Shown: positions 26,708-35,841, numbered from the stretch's first letter. The stretch is DNA of 64,000 nucleotides from Streptomyces sp. NRRL WC-3605 (GCF_001509795.1 NZ_LLZN01000067.1:171320-235319); one strand, 5' to 3'. A program made the numbers and translations. The notes: generated by a model from the sequence alone, not told the origin.

Positions 26708-27823
26708 GTGGGGGCGACCGGCGGACCCGTCTGGGGCCGTACCGAGCAGCAGGACTTCCGCAGCCGGGTGCGCGGAACGCTGCTCGGCGCGGCCGTCGGG
26801 GACGCCCTCGGAGCCCCGGTCGACGCGCTCGGCCTGACCGAGATCCAGGAGCGGCACGGCGCCGAGGGCCTGCTGGACCTGGCCCCCGGCTACGGGCGCC
26901 GGGGTGCCGTGACCCATCTCACCCAGCTCACCCTGTTCTCCGTGGACGGGCTCATACGGGCCCAGGTCCGCCGGGACACCGGCGCTTGGCATCCGCCGAC
27001 CGATCTGCACCGGGCCTATCTGCGCTGGGCCGCCACCCAGCGGGACTGGGGACCCGACGAGCGCCGCAAGGACGACGGCTGGCTCGCCCGCGAGGAGTGG
27101 CTGTACGCCCGCCGGGACGCGACCCGATCCCTGCTGCTCGGCCTCGGCGACGAGACCATGGGCACCCTGGAGGCGCCCAAGAACACCGCCGAGCTCGGCC
27201 CGGAGGCCGCCGCGCGCTCCGCGCCGTTCGGGCTGCTCGTCGGCTGGGAGCCGCAGCTCGTCGTCCAGCTCGCCGTGGAGTGCGCCGCACAGACCCACGG
27301 GCACCCGGTCGCCTACCTGTCGGCGGGCGCGTACGCCGTGATCGTGCACGGGCTGGCCTGCGGGGAGAGCCTGGACGGGGCGGTGCAGCGGGCCCTCGCG
27401 CTGCTCGCCGTGCGCCCCGGGCACGAACCGGTGTCGGACGCCCTCCAGCACGCGCTGGGGGCCGTGCGGCAGGGCATGCCGACGCCCGCCCGCGTGGCGG
27501 AGCTGGCGGCCGACGGCTCGGCGGACGGGCTGCTCGCGGCGTCCGTGTACTGCGCCCTGGTCGGCGAGGACGTCCGGCAGGGGCTGTGCCTGGCGGTGAA
27601 CCACGACGGCCCCTCCGCCGCCACGGCCTCCCTCACCGGCGGTCTGCTGGGGGCCCTGCACGGCGAGACGGCCCTGCCGCCGGCCTGGCTTGCCGAGCTG
27701 GAGGGCCGTCCCACGATCCTGGAACTCGCCGACGACTTCGCCATGGAGATGACGCAGGGCCCGGCCCTGCACGGGCCGGGCGCCTCCGCGCCGGGCTGGC
27801 TGGCGCGCTACCCGCGCGCCTGA
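26708..27823 (+). CDS. ADP-ribosylglycohydrolase-fold protein with degenerate metal site
   Basis: A 371-residue protein with the opening helix RVRGTLLGAAVGDALGAPVD of the ARH/DraG family. In active members a TDDTQMT motif follows and a D-x-D-T motif near the end binds two magnesium ions. Here the first reads THLTQLTLFS and the second NHDGPSAATAS, so most metal ligands are absent and hydrolase activity is doubtful. GTG 26708 is preferred because GGGGGAGG lies 5 bases upstream. It is 138 bases downstream of the STAND-TPR gene on the same strand; the gap contains TACAGT, a possible -10. Confidence 0.75.
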   Translation: MGATGGPVWGRTEQQDFRSRVRGTLLGAAVGDALGAPVDALGLTEIQERHGAEGLLDLAPGYGRRGAVTHLTQLTLFSVDGLIRAQVRRDTGAWHPPTDLHRAYLRWAATQRDWGPDERRKDDGWLAREEWLYARRDATRSLLLGLGDETMGTLEAPKNTAELGPEAAARSAPFGLLVGWEPQLVVQLAVECAAQTHGHPVAYLSAGAYAVIVHGLACGESLDGAVQRALALLAVRPGHEPVSDALQHALGAVRQGMPTPARVAELAADGSADGLLAASVYCALVGEDVRQGLCLAVNHDGPSAATASLTGGLLGALHGETALPPAWLAELEGRPTILELADDFAMEMTQGPALHGPGASAPGWLARYPRA

Positions 27824-27863
27824 GCCCCGCCGCGCGTTCCCGCGCTCACTCCCCGGCCCGCGC

Positions 27864-29432
27864 TCACTCCTTGGCCCGCACCACGTCGTCCACCGGACCG
27901 GCCGGCGCCGGCACCGCGGCGGCCGCCGCCCCGTCGCCGTCGGTGTTGACGCTCTCCACCACGGCCAGGCGCTCCGGGGTGTCCTCCGGCTTCAGGCGGC
28001 CGATGAGGATGTACAGGATCAGCGAGACCGCGAGCGGGATGGAGACCTGGTACTGCAGCGGCACCCCGCCGTCGACGCTCCAGCTGATCGGGTAGTTGAC
28101 CAGCCAGAAGGCGAGCAGGCCCATCGCCCAGCTGGTGAGCGCGGCGGTCGGCCCGGAGCGGCGGAACGGCCGCAGCAGGCCCAGCATCATCGGGATCGCG
28201 ATGGGGCCCATGAGACCGGCGACCCACTTGATGACGACGGTGATGATGTCCTTGAACGTGGGGGAGTTGACCTGGGTCGCCACCGCCATCGACAGACCGA
28301 GGAAGACGACGGTCGTCACGCGTGCCGCCACCAGGCCGGACCGCTCGTTCCAGGCCCGGGCCCGCTTCGACAGCACCGGCGCCACGTCCCGGGTGAAGAC
28401 GGCGGCGATGGCGTTGGCGTCGGAGGAGCACATCGCCATGGTGTGCGAGAAGAAGCCGACGATGACCAGGCCCAGCAGGCCGTGCGGCAGAAGCTGTTCG
28501 GTCATCAGGGCGTAGGAGTCGGAGCCGTCCGGCTTCTGCGACTCGACCAGCAACGGTGACATCCACATCGGGAAGAACAGCACGAGCGGCCAGACCAGCC
28601 AGAGGACCGCCGAGAGCCGTGCGGAGCGCTGGGCCTCGTGCGGGGTGGCCGTGGCCATGTACCGCTGGGCCTGGTTGAGCATGCCGCCGTTGTACTCGAA
28701 GAGCTTGATGAACAGGAACGCCAGCAGGAAGACCGTGCCGTACGGGCCGACCAGCGGCTCGCCGTGGCCCTGGAGTTCGGGCTCGTCCCAGGCGCCGAGG
28801 AAGCCGATGCCCTTGTCGTTCAGCTTCATCACCACGGCGAAGAACATCGCGAGCCCGGCGAGCAACTGGATGATGAACTGCCCGAGTTCGGTGAGGGCGT
28901 CCGCCCACAGGCCGCCGATGGTGCAGTAGACGGCGGTGATGCATCCGGTGATGAGGATGCCCTGGTTGAGCGAGACCCCGGTGAACACCGACAACAGGGT
29001 CGCGATCGCCGCCCACTTGGCGCCGACGTCCACGATCTTCAGCAGCATGCCGGACCAGGCCAGCGCCTGCTGGGTCCGCAGGTCGTAGCGGTTCTTCAGG
29101 TATTCCAGCGGCGAGGCCACGTGCAGCCGTGACCGGAGCCGGTTGATGCGCGGCGCGAACAGCTTCGACCCGATGGCGATGCCGAGCGCGATGGGGAAGG
29201 ACCAGGTGACGAAGGACGTGACGCCGTAGGTGTAGGCGATGCCCGCGTACCCGGTGAACATCACCGCGCTGTAGCCGGACATGTGGTGCGAGATGCCGGA
29301 CAGCCACCACGGCATCTTGCCGCCCGCGGTGAAGAAGTCGCTGACGTTGTCCACCCGCTTGTGGGACCAGACGCCGATGGCGACCATCACGCCGAAGTAG
29401 CCGATGAGCACGGCCCAGTCGAGACTGTTCAT
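27864..29432 (-). CDS. Sodium:solute symporter (SSS family)
   Basis: A 522-residue multi-pass membrane transporter with about 13-14 hydrophobic segments. It begins MNSLDWAVLIGYFGVMVAIG; SGISHHMSGYSAVMFTGYAG and the GMLLKIVDVGAKW/WADALTELGQF helices are typical of the SLC5-like sodium symporters, which use the LeuT fold. The substrate cannot be inferred. GGAGG 6-7 bases before ATG 29432 supports the start. The C-terminal tail is Ala-rich and cytosolic. It is convergent with the ARH-like gene (an 18-bp near-repeat of CGCGCTCACTCC lies at its stop). Confidence 0.88.
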   Translation of the reverse strand: MNSLDWAVLIGYFGVMVAIGVWSHKRVDNVSDFFTAGGKMPWWLSGISHHMSGYSAVMFTGYAGIAYTYGVTSFVTWSFPIALGIAIGSKLFAPRINRLRSRLHVASPLEYLKNRYDLRTQQALAWSGMLLKIVDVGAKWAAIATLLSVFTGVSLNQGILITGCITAVYCTIGGLWADALTELGQFIIQLLAGLAMFFAVVMKLNDKGIGFLGAWDEPELQGHGEPLVGPYGTVFLLAFLFIKLFEYNGGMLNQAQRYMATATPHEAQRSARLSAVLWLVWPLVLFFPMWMSPLLVESQKPDGSDSYALMTEQLLPHGLLGLVIVGFFSHTMAMCSSDANAIAAVFTRDVAPVLSKRARAWNERSGLVAARVTTVVFLGLSMAVATQVNSPTFKDIITVVIKWVAGLMGPIAIPMMLGLLRPFRRSGPTAALTSWAMGLLAFWLVNYPISWSVDGGVPLQYQVSIPLAVSLILYILIGRLKPEDTPERLAVVESVNTDGDGAAAAAVPAPAGPVDDVVRAKE

Positions 29433-29591
29433 GTGACCCCTCCAGGGTTCCGTCCTGTGAACGGCCCGCCCATGGTCGATGCGTGGAAGAGGACACGACA
29501 AGCGCGAGTAGGGTCAAGGGACAGTAAAATCGTTCTGCTAAGTGACCTGCGTTCATGGATATGGACGACGAAATCCGTTGGAACCCGTACG

Positions 29592-30377
29592 TCAGCGCAT
29601 CAACTCCCCGGCGTTGACGAGCAGCGACTGCCCTGTGATGGCCCGCGCCCGGTCCGAGGCGAGGAACACCGCCGCCTCCGCGACGTCCCCGTCGGTGGGC
29701 ATCTCCGGCAGCGCCATCCGCCCGGTCAGCCGCGCCAGCACCTCCGCCTCCGCGACGCCCTCCGCCCGCGCCGTGAACCGTACGAAGGCCTCCACCGCCG
29801 GCCCCCACATCCAGCCCGGCAGCACGGAGTTGACCCGTATCCGGCGCGGCCCGAGCTCCCGGGCGAGCGAGTACATCGCGCTGGTCAGGGCGCCCTTGGA
29901 GGCGGCGTAGGCGGCCTGGCGCACCTCGGACGGCGCCGCCACCGCCGACTGCGTCCCGATGAACACCACCGACCCGCCGCGCTCCTCCAGCGCGGGCAGA
30001 CAGGCCCGCGTCATCCGCAGCGTGCCCAGCAGGTTCACGTCGAGCACCGCCTGCCAGGTGGTGAAGTCGGCATCCCTCAGCCCGCCGAACAGCGAGTCCC
30101 AGGCCGCCACATGGACCACCGCGTCGATCCCGCCGAACCGCTCCCGGGCCAGCGCGGCCAGTGCCGCGCACTGCTCCTCGTCGGTGATGTCGGTCGCCCG
30201 GTACGCGGTGCGCTCCCCGGCCGGATCGATCCCGGCGGCGCTGCGGGCCAGCTGCTCCTCGGTCCGCGCCCCCAGCACCGCGTTCCCGCCGTCCCGTACG
30301 ACCGCCGCCGCGACCTGGTGGCCGAGCCCCACGCCGACCCCCGACACGACCACGGTCCTGCCTGTGAGCAGTGACAT
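29592..30377 (-). CDS. Short-chain dehydrogenase/reductase
   Basis: A 261-residue SDR. Cofactor loop SGVGVGLG (variant of TGxxxGxG), HVAAW in place of NNAG, Ser in IGTQSAV, YAASK catalytic pair, and C-terminal ITGQSLLVNAGE. A basic residue after strand 2 (GARTEEQ) suggests NADP(H). It starts 28 bases from the 15-bp operator at 30406-30420, the same palindrome that controls the 2.7-11 kb catabolic island, so it likely belongs to the same regulon although 15 kb away. Confidence 0.87.
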   Translation of the reverse strand: MSLLTGRTVVVSGVGVGLGHQVAAAVVRDGGNAVLGARTEEQLARSAAGIDPAGERTAYRATDITDEEQCAALAALARERFGGIDAVVHVAAWDSLFGGLRDADFTTWQAVLDVNLLGTLRMTRACLPALEERGGSVVFIGTQSAVAAPSEVRQAAYAASKGALTSAMYSLARELGPRRIRVNSVLPGWMWGPAVEAFVRFTARAEGVAEAEVLARLTGRMALPEMPTDGDVAEAAVFLASDRARAITGQSLLVNAGELMR

Positions 30378-30404
30378 CCGGTGCCTCCCGGCCCTGGCGC
30401 AATA

Positions 30405-30421
30405 TCTGACGGGGCGTCAGA
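30405..30421. promoter_or_regulatory. Fifth copy of the catabolic-island operator, between divergent genes
   Basis: TCTGACGGGGCGTCAGA is a perfect 7-3-7 palindrome matching the operators near 2650, 7890 and 10920. It lies between the SDR (minus) and a conserved plus-strand gene, so one bound repressor could control both. Confidence 0.7.
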
Positions 30422-30451
30422 GTATGGGCGAGCCGAGGAAAGGGGAACAGC

Positions 30452-31291
30452 GTGAGCGAGGACACCCGCAGCGAGGTGTACGCCGAACTGGCCGCCGTCG
30501 GCCCGTACGGGGTCCGCCCCGGCCACGCCCTGATCACCATGGTCGAACCGCACCCCGGCCATGAGCACGCCTACAACCGCTGGTACGAGGACGACCACTA
30601 CTACGCGGGCGCCATGGCGATGCCCTGGATGTTCGCCGGCCGGCGCTGGGTGGCCACCCGGGACCTCCAGCTGCTGCGCTATCCCGCCGGGTCGGCCGTC
30701 GCCCGGCCGGTCACCGCCGGCTGCTACCTCTCCACGTACTGGATCACCGCGGGCCGCTACGCCGACCACATGCGCTGGACCGTCGCCATCAACCGGCGGC
30801 TCAACCGCGACGCCCGCGTCCACCACGACCGCACCCACGTCTTCACGGCGTTCCAGGACCACGAGACCACGGTGTACCGCGACGGCGAGGCCGGCCCCCG
30901 CGACCTCCACGCCCTCGACCACCCCTACGCGGGCCTGGTCCTCCAGGTCGTCGACGCCGGGACGGCCGGACGGCGCGCGGACCTCCTCGCCTGGCTGCGC
31001 GACCACCACCTGCCCGAACGGCTGACGGGGTCCCCGGCCGCGCTGGTGACCGTCTTCAGCCCCACGCCCCTGCCGCTGGACCGCATGTCCTACGTCAGGC
31101 AGGTCGAGGGCGTCGGCACCCGGCTCACCCTGCTCTGGTTCCTGGAGGAGGACCCCCGGCGCTGCTGGCCGGACCACTTCACGGGCCTGGACACGGCCGT
31201 CGGGAAGACGGGCCTGGGCCGCACCGAGCTCGTGGCGCCGTTCATCCCGACGGTGCCGGGCACCGACCGGTACGTCGCCGAACTGCGCTGA
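30452..31291 (+). CDS. Conserved hypothetical protein, probable tandem dimeric alpha/beta-barrel (EthD/Dabb-like)
   Basis: A 279-residue soluble protein, not recognised by name. Two halves each start with a strand and then a helix with a WYxDxH-type segment: ALITMVEPHPGHEHAYNRWYEDDHY in the first half (WYEDDH is reminiscent of EthD/Dabb proteins) and LVLQVVDAG...LLAWLRDHHLPERL in the second. EthD-like proteins act as lyases, monooxygenases or accessory proteins in degradation pathways. GTG 30452 follows GGGGAACAGC. It is divergent from an SDR across the shared operator, so a role in the same catabolic regulon is likely. Confidence 0.65.
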   Translation: MSEDTRSEVYAELAAVGPYGVRPGHALITMVEPHPGHEHAYNRWYEDDHYYAGAMAMPWMFAGRRWVATRDLQLLRYPAGSAVARPVTAGCYLSTYWITAGRYADHMRWTVAINRRLNRDARVHHDRTHVFTAFQDHETTVYRDGEAGPRDLHALDHPYAGLVLQVVDAGTAGRRADLLAWLRDHHLPERLTGSPAALVTVFSPTPLPLDRMSYVRQVEGVGTRLTLLWFLEEDPRRCWPDHFTGLDTAVGKTGLGRTELVAPFIPTVPGTDRYVAELR

Positions 31292-31309
31292 CCGGCTCGG
31301 TCAGCGCAG
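31283..31309. terminator. Bidirectional terminator covering both stop codons
   Basis: A perfect 12-bp stem (CTGCGCTGACCG with CGGTCAGCGCAG) and a 3-base loop contains the TGA of the plus-strand gene in one arm and the TGA of the convergent membrane-protein gene in the other. Confidence 0.7.
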
Positions 31310-33157
31310 CTCCTCCGGGCAGGGCGTGCCGCGCGGCACGTCGTAGGGCGCCGCCAGCCGGTACACGCCCGCCCGCGGAGCGACCAGGGTCGTCCAGCGG
31401 TCGCCCTTCGCGTCCTCCTCGGTCTCCATCAGGCAGCCGTTGACGTTGTCGTACGTCCTGGGCTCGCCGTCGGGACGCTTGCGGGACGCCTCCGTCTCCT
31501 TCGGCGGGTCGAGCTTTCGGCCCTCGGCGTCGACGATGCTCAGCCACGGCGAGTAGGGGATGCGGATCAGGATGCGGCCCGGCTCGCTCACCCGCATCGT
31601 CATCTCGCCCTGCTCGGCCCGCTCCACCACGGCGTTCGGCTCGGCGAGCGGCGCCGGGTCCGTCACCTGGAACAACTGCCAGTTCGCGTCGCCCCACACC
31701 TGCTTCAGATACGGCAGACCGCGCTGCACCAGCTCCCGCTCCCGCTGCGCCGCCGAGGGGTCCGGCTCGTCCTTGGGCAGCACCACGAAGTGCACCGCCC
31801 AGCGCCTCAGCCACTCCCGGTAGTTCGCCGAGTTGAGCGTGTCGTCGTAGAAGAGCGGGTTGCGCTCCATGTCGGCCTGCCGGTTCCAGCCGCGCGCCAG
31901 GTTCACGTACGGCGCGAGCGCGGACGCCTCCCGGTGCGAACGGGCCGGCACGACCTCCACCCGGCCCTTCTCGGCGCCGACCTCCTGGAGCTCGTTGACC
32001 AGCGGGGCCAGCTCACGCGCCCAGGACGCCTCGGGGGCCGCGTGGATGATGTCGTCGACCGTCTTGTAGCCGATCCACCCGGCGAACGTCAGCAGGGCCG
32101 TCACCACCGCGTACCACTTGCGCGTGCGCGGCACGGTGAACGGCAGGGCCGCCACCAGCGTCACCCCGGCGAACAGCATCGCCAGCCGGGTGATGTTGGA
32201 GCCGATCTGCGAGCTGACCACCCACACCAGGACGACCGAGACGCCGTACACCGCCGACACCAGCCGGACCGTCTTCCAGTCCGCGGGCACGGCGACGTAG
32301 ACGACGACGGCCATCAGCAGGGGCATGAGCACCGACCCGAACACCATCGGCTGGGTGCCGGAGAACGGGAACAGCCACGCCGACAGCCCCACCACGGCGG
32401 CCGGCGCCAGCCCCAGCGCCCAGGCGCCCGGGCGCCGCTTCTGCAGGAACAGCGCGACGGCCACGAGCCCGACGAAGAGTCCCGCGACCGGCGACGCCAT
32501 GGTGGCCAGCGCGGCGAGCGGCGCCGCGCACAGCGCCTTCGCCCAGCGTTTGTAGCGCCAGCGGTACGGCCAGCAGAAGACGACGGCGACCGCGCCCAGC
32601 GCGAACATCGTGCCCAGGGCGAACGTGACCCGCCCGGAGATGGCGTTGGCGATCAGGCCGAAGATCCCGGCGAGCGCGGCCCACAGCGGGTTGCGCACGG
32701 ATCGGCTCCGCAGCAGGACCAGCATCAGCAGCCCGGCCGAGATCGTCCCGGCGATCATCATCGTCGTCCGGACGCCCAGCACCGACATCAGATACGGCGA
32801 CACGACGCTGTACGACACCGGGTGCATCCCGCCGTACCAGGCGAGGTTGTACGCGGAGTCGGGGTGCCGGCCGACGAACTCGGCCCAGGCGTCCTGGGCC
32901 GCGAGGTCGCCGCCACTGTTCGCGAACGTGAAGAACCAGATGATGTGGAGCAGCCCGGAGAGGGCGGTGACCGACAGCACCGGGTGACGCAGCAGACGCT
33001 CGCGCACGGCGTGGACGGCCCTCGCGAGACGCGACGACCGCCCGGCCCGGGTGTCGTCCGGACCCTCCTCCGCGCGCGGCGTGGGTACGCGTATTCGCGG
33101 ACCGGCTCCCCGTCCCGGATCGGCGTCGTCGGCGCGTGTCGGCTCCGCAGTGGCCAC
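31301..33157 (-). CDS. Polytopic membrane protein, glycosyltransferase-like (conserved in Streptomyces)
   Basis: A 618-residue integral membrane protein. After a charged cytosolic N-terminus come about 10-12 hydrophobic segments (from HPVLSVTALSGLLHIIWFF to GWIGYKTVDDII), then a soluble extracytoplasmic C-terminal domain of about 230 residues. An extracytoplasmic loop after the first membrane helix (GGDLAAQDAWAEFV) recalls GT-C-type transferases, which use a lipid-linked sugar, but I see no decisive catalytic motif. GTG 33157 has GGGGAG 10 bases upstream; a TTG at 33232 would add 25 residues but has no ribosome binding site. Convergent with the EthD-like gene, downstream of the carboxypeptidase gene but separated by a terminator. 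Confidence 0.7.
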   Translation of the reverse strand: MATAEPTRADDADPGRGAGPRIRVPTPRAEEGPDDTRAGRSSRLARAVHAVRERLLRHPVLSVTALSGLLHIIWFFTFANSGGDLAAQDAWAEFVGRHPDSAYNLAWYGGMHPVSYSVVSPYLMSVLGVRTTMMIAGTISAGLLMLVLLRSRSVRNPLWAALAGIFGLIANAISGRVTFALGTMFALGAVAVVFCWPYRWRYKRWAKALCAAPLAALATMASPVAGLFVGLVAVALFLQKRRPGAWALGLAPAAVVGLSAWLFPFSGTQPMVFGSVLMPLLMAVVVYVAVPADWKTVRLVSAVYGVSVVLVWVVSSQIGSNITRLAMLFAGVTLVAALPFTVPRTRKWYAVVTALLTFAGWIGYKTVDDIIHAAPEASWARELAPLVNELQEVGAEKGRVEVVPARSHREASALAPYVNLARGWNRQADMERNPLFYDDTLNSANYREWLRRWAVHFVVLPKDEPDPSAAQRERELVQRGLPYLKQVWGDANWQLFQVTDPAPLAEPNAVVERAEQGEMTMRVSEPGRILIRIPYSPWLSIVDAEGRKLDPPKETEASRKRPDGEPRTYDNVNGCLMETEEDAKGDRWTTLVAPRAGVYRLAAPYDVPRGTPCPEELR

Positions 33158-33287
33158 GTCTGAGGCACTCCCCGTGCTGTCTTCTGTTCCGGCCGCGTCC
33201 CGTGTCCCGCGTGTCTCGGCCCGGTAGGTCAAGGTGCTGCGGTCGTGCCCCGTGAGCGACGACCTGCCCGATTCGTGACGCTAGCAC

Positions 33288-33320
33288 GCAGCCCGCCGAC
33301 GGGGGTGGTCGGCGGGCTGC
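33288..33320 (-). terminator. Strong terminator of the carboxypeptidase gene
   Basis: Perfect 13-bp GC stem (33288-33300 with 33308-33320) and a 7-base loop, 29 bases past the stop on the minus strand. Confidence 0.7.
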
Positions 33321-33348
33321 GGTGCGGTGACGCCGCGGCGCCCCCAGG

Positions 33349-35841
33349 TCAGCCGATACGGGTGAGTTTGTCCGTGAAGCCCGGTTCGGTGAGGTCCGTC
33401 TGGAGAGCGACCGGGATCTTCACCGCGCCGCTGGTGCCGTCGCCGACGGTGAGCGTGCCCACCTCGGTGCCGGCCTTCGCGGTGTGCGGGACCTCGTCGG
33501 GCGCGAAGGTCAGCTTCACCTTCAGGCCCGCCCAGCCGACCGCGGTGACGTCCTTGGTGGCCACCACCGGGGTGCGGCCGCCGAGACCGTCGTCCACGTA
33601 CCCGACGACGTCACCCTTCTTCAGGATGGTCGCCGGCTCCAGGGCGCCCTGTGCGGCCCGGATCAGCTGGTCGCCGCCGTACAGGGCGGCACTGAGGATG
33701 GTGTTCTCCGGACCGCCCGCGGGCTGGCGGACGACGGCGCCGATGATGGTGCGCGTCTCGCCGCCGACCTCCTTCTTCGCCGCGAAGACGAGGTTGCCCA
33801 GGGCGGAGGTGGTGGTGCCGGTCTTGATGCCCACCACGCCGTTCTTGCCGACCAGCTGGTTCCAGTTGGAGTGGTTGACACCCTTGTAGTCGTCGTACGA
33901 CATCATCGCGGCGACCTCGCGGAAGGCGGGCTCCTTCATCGCGGCCTTGGCCAGCTTCACCTGGTCGACGGCCGTGCTCACGGTGGTGTTGTTCAGGCCG
34001 GACGGGTCGGTGTACGTGGTGTTCGTCATACCGAGCTTCTCGGCGGTGGCGTTCATCTTCGCCACGAAGTCCTTCTCCGAACCGGCGTCCCAGCGCGCCA
34101 GCAGCCGCGCCACGTTGTTCGCGGACGCGATCAGGATGGACTCCAGCGCCTCCCGCTGGGAGATCGAGTCGCCCTCGGTCACGTCGACGGTGGACTCCTG
34201 GCCCGCCTTCGACTGGTCCTCGGCCGCCTGGTCGATCTTGATCTTCGGCCCCTCGGCGCCGCTCTTCAGCGGGTGCTCACGCAGGATCAGGTATGCCGTC
34301 ATGACCTTGGCGACACTCGCGATCGGCACGGGCTTCTGGTCGCCCGAGGAGCCGAAGCTGCCGATGCCGTCGACGTCCAGGGCGGCCTGGCCCTGGGCCG
34401 GCCACGGAATGTCGATCTTGTCGCCCTCGAAGGTGAAGCTGTCCTGCGCGGTCAGGTCCAGGGTGGGCGCCGGGAGCGGACGCACGGACTGCACGATCGC
34501 GAAGACGATCGCCAGCAGGATCACCAGCGGCGTCCAGATCTTGACGCGCCGCACCAGGGTCCGCACCGGGGTCTCCGGCGGCGGCGGGGTGTTCGTCAGC
34601 TCGGCGAGCAGGTCCAGCGGGGGCTTCGGCGGCAGCGGCTGCTGCGTGGTGCGCTCGGGCCCGATCTGCGGGACGGCGGCGGTGACGTCGGCCGGCGGCA
34701 CGGGAGGCCGGGGGGCCTCGGGCGCCTTCGGGCCCTCCTGCGGGATGTCCGGCTTGAGCGCGACGAACTTGCTCGTGCGCTCGGCGGCGGGCGCCGGGGA
34801 CTCGGCCTTGGGTGCCTCCGGCTTCGAGGTCTCCTTCGGTGCCCCCGGCTTCGGTGCCTCCGGCCTGGGCGCCTTCAGCATGGTGGTCGGCTGGTCGACG
34901 TGCGGCTTGGCGGGCCGGGTCCGGAAGACCGCGGTGGCCTGGTCGACGCCCTTGCCGTCGTCGGGGGTGTCCTCGGGGGTGTCCTCGGGGGTGTCCTCGG
35001 CGGCGGGCTCGTCCTTCGCCTCGTCGTCGGCCTTCGGAGCCTTCGACGCCTTCGACGGCTGCGACGCCTTCGACGGCTCGGCGGGGCGGGTGCGGAAGAT
35101 CGCGGTCGCCTGGTCGACGCCGTTGCTCTCGGCGGAGGTGTCCTCGGCGGGGGCGTCCTCGGTGGAGGCCTCGGAGTCGGTGTCGTCGTCGGAGCCGGTG
35201 TCGGCTTCCGCGTCGGCACCGGCAGCGTTGTCGCCGGTGTCCTTCCGGGCCTCCTCGGCGCTCGCCTCGCCCGTGGCGGCGTCGGAGGCGCCCTTGGCGT
35301 CGGAGGACGCCACCCAGGCCGCTACGGCGTCCCTCAGCCGGTCCTCGCGCTCGCCGGGGGTCTCGTCCGCGGAGCCGTCGGCGGCCTCGGAGTCGTCGGG
35401 CCCCTCGGCGTCGTCCGAGTCGTCGGCCGCCTCGGCGGCGTCCTCGTCGCCGTCAGCCTCCTCGGCGTCCTCGGCGTCCTCACGCTCGCTCTCGGCGCTC
35501 CCCCCGCTCTCAGCGGCCTCGGAGTCGTCGGAACCCTCGGAACCCTCGGCGGCCCCGGCGCTCGAAGCGACTGCTTCGGCGTCGTCCTCGCCGTCGGCCG
35601 CCGGTTCCTCCGGCGTCTCGTCCAGATCCTGGCGGGACAGCACCCGCGTGGCCGTGTCCACACCGCCGCGCGGGGACGACTCGCGGGCCATCGCCAGGCG
35701 CGGGTCGCCGCCCGTGCCGTGGGCCGGACGGGTGGTGGCCTCGGGTTCGGGCCGGGATTCGGGAACCGGGACCGCGCTCCCCGACGTCGGTTCTGCCGAC
35801 GACTCGCGCTGCTTCGACCTGTCGGGGGACTCGCCCGCCAC
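33349..35841 (-). CDS. D-alanyl-D-alanine carboxypeptidase (peptidase S11) with long acidic cytosolic domain
   Basis: An 830-residue low-molecular-mass penicillin-binding protein with an unusual tail. The C-terminal S11 domain has SVAKVM (SxxK, about residue 509), SANN (SxN, about 572) and KTGTTT (KTG, about 673), so it should trim the D-Ala from peptidoglycan stem peptides outside the cell. One membrane helix (WTPLVILLAIVFAIV, about 432-450) separates it from roughly 420 N-terminal cytosolic residues, highly acidic and Glu/Asp/Ala-rich, containing threonine units GVDQATA(V/I)FRTRPA (twice), DTATRVLS and VDQPTTMLK. These look like possible kinase/FHA sites. GTG 35841 is preferred (GGAGGAGG 5 bases upstream) over ATG 35856. 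Confidence 0.87.
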   Translation of the reverse strand: MAGESPDRSKQRESSAEPTSGSAVPVPESRPEPEATTRPAHGTGGDPRLAMARESSPRGGVDTATRVLSRQDLDETPEEPAADGEDDAEAVASSAGAAEGSEGSDDSEAAESGGSAESEREDAEDAEEADGDEDAAEAADDSDDAEGPDDSEAADGSADETPGEREDRLRDAVAAWVASSDAKGASDAATGEASAEEARKDTGDNAAGADAEADTGSDDDTDSEASTEDAPAEDTSAESNGVDQATAIFRTRPAEPSKASQPSKASKAPKADDEAKDEPAAEDTPEDTPEDTPDDGKGVDQATAVFRTRPAKPHVDQPTTMLKAPRPEAPKPGAPKETSKPEAPKAESPAPAAERTSKFVALKPDIPQEGPKAPEAPRPPVPPADVTAAVPQIGPERTTQQPLPPKPPLDLLAELTNTPPPPETPVRTLVRRVKIWTPLVILLAIVFAIVQSVRPLPAPTLDLTAQDSFTFEGDKIDIPWPAQGQAALDVDGIGSFGSSGDQKPVPIASVAKVMTAYLILREHPLKSGAEGPKIKIDQAAEDQSKAGQESTVDVTEGDSISQREALESILIASANNVARLLARWDAGSEKDFVAKMNATAEKLGMTNTTYTDPSGLNNTTVSTAVDQVKLAKAAMKEPAFREVAAMMSYDDYKGVNHSNWNQLVGKNGVVGIKTGTTTSALGNLVFAAKKEVGGETRTIIGAVVRQPAGGPENTILSAALYGGDQLIRAAQGALEPATILKKGDVVGYVDDGLGGRTPVVATKDVTAVGWAGLKVKLTFAPDEVPHTAKAGTEVGTLTVGDGTSGAVKIPVALQTDLTEPGFTDKLTRIG

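Noticed and set aside
34960..35000. Short tandem repeats considered as a non-coding repeat locus
   Set aside because: They are in frame in the carboxypeptidase gene and encode EDTP units.
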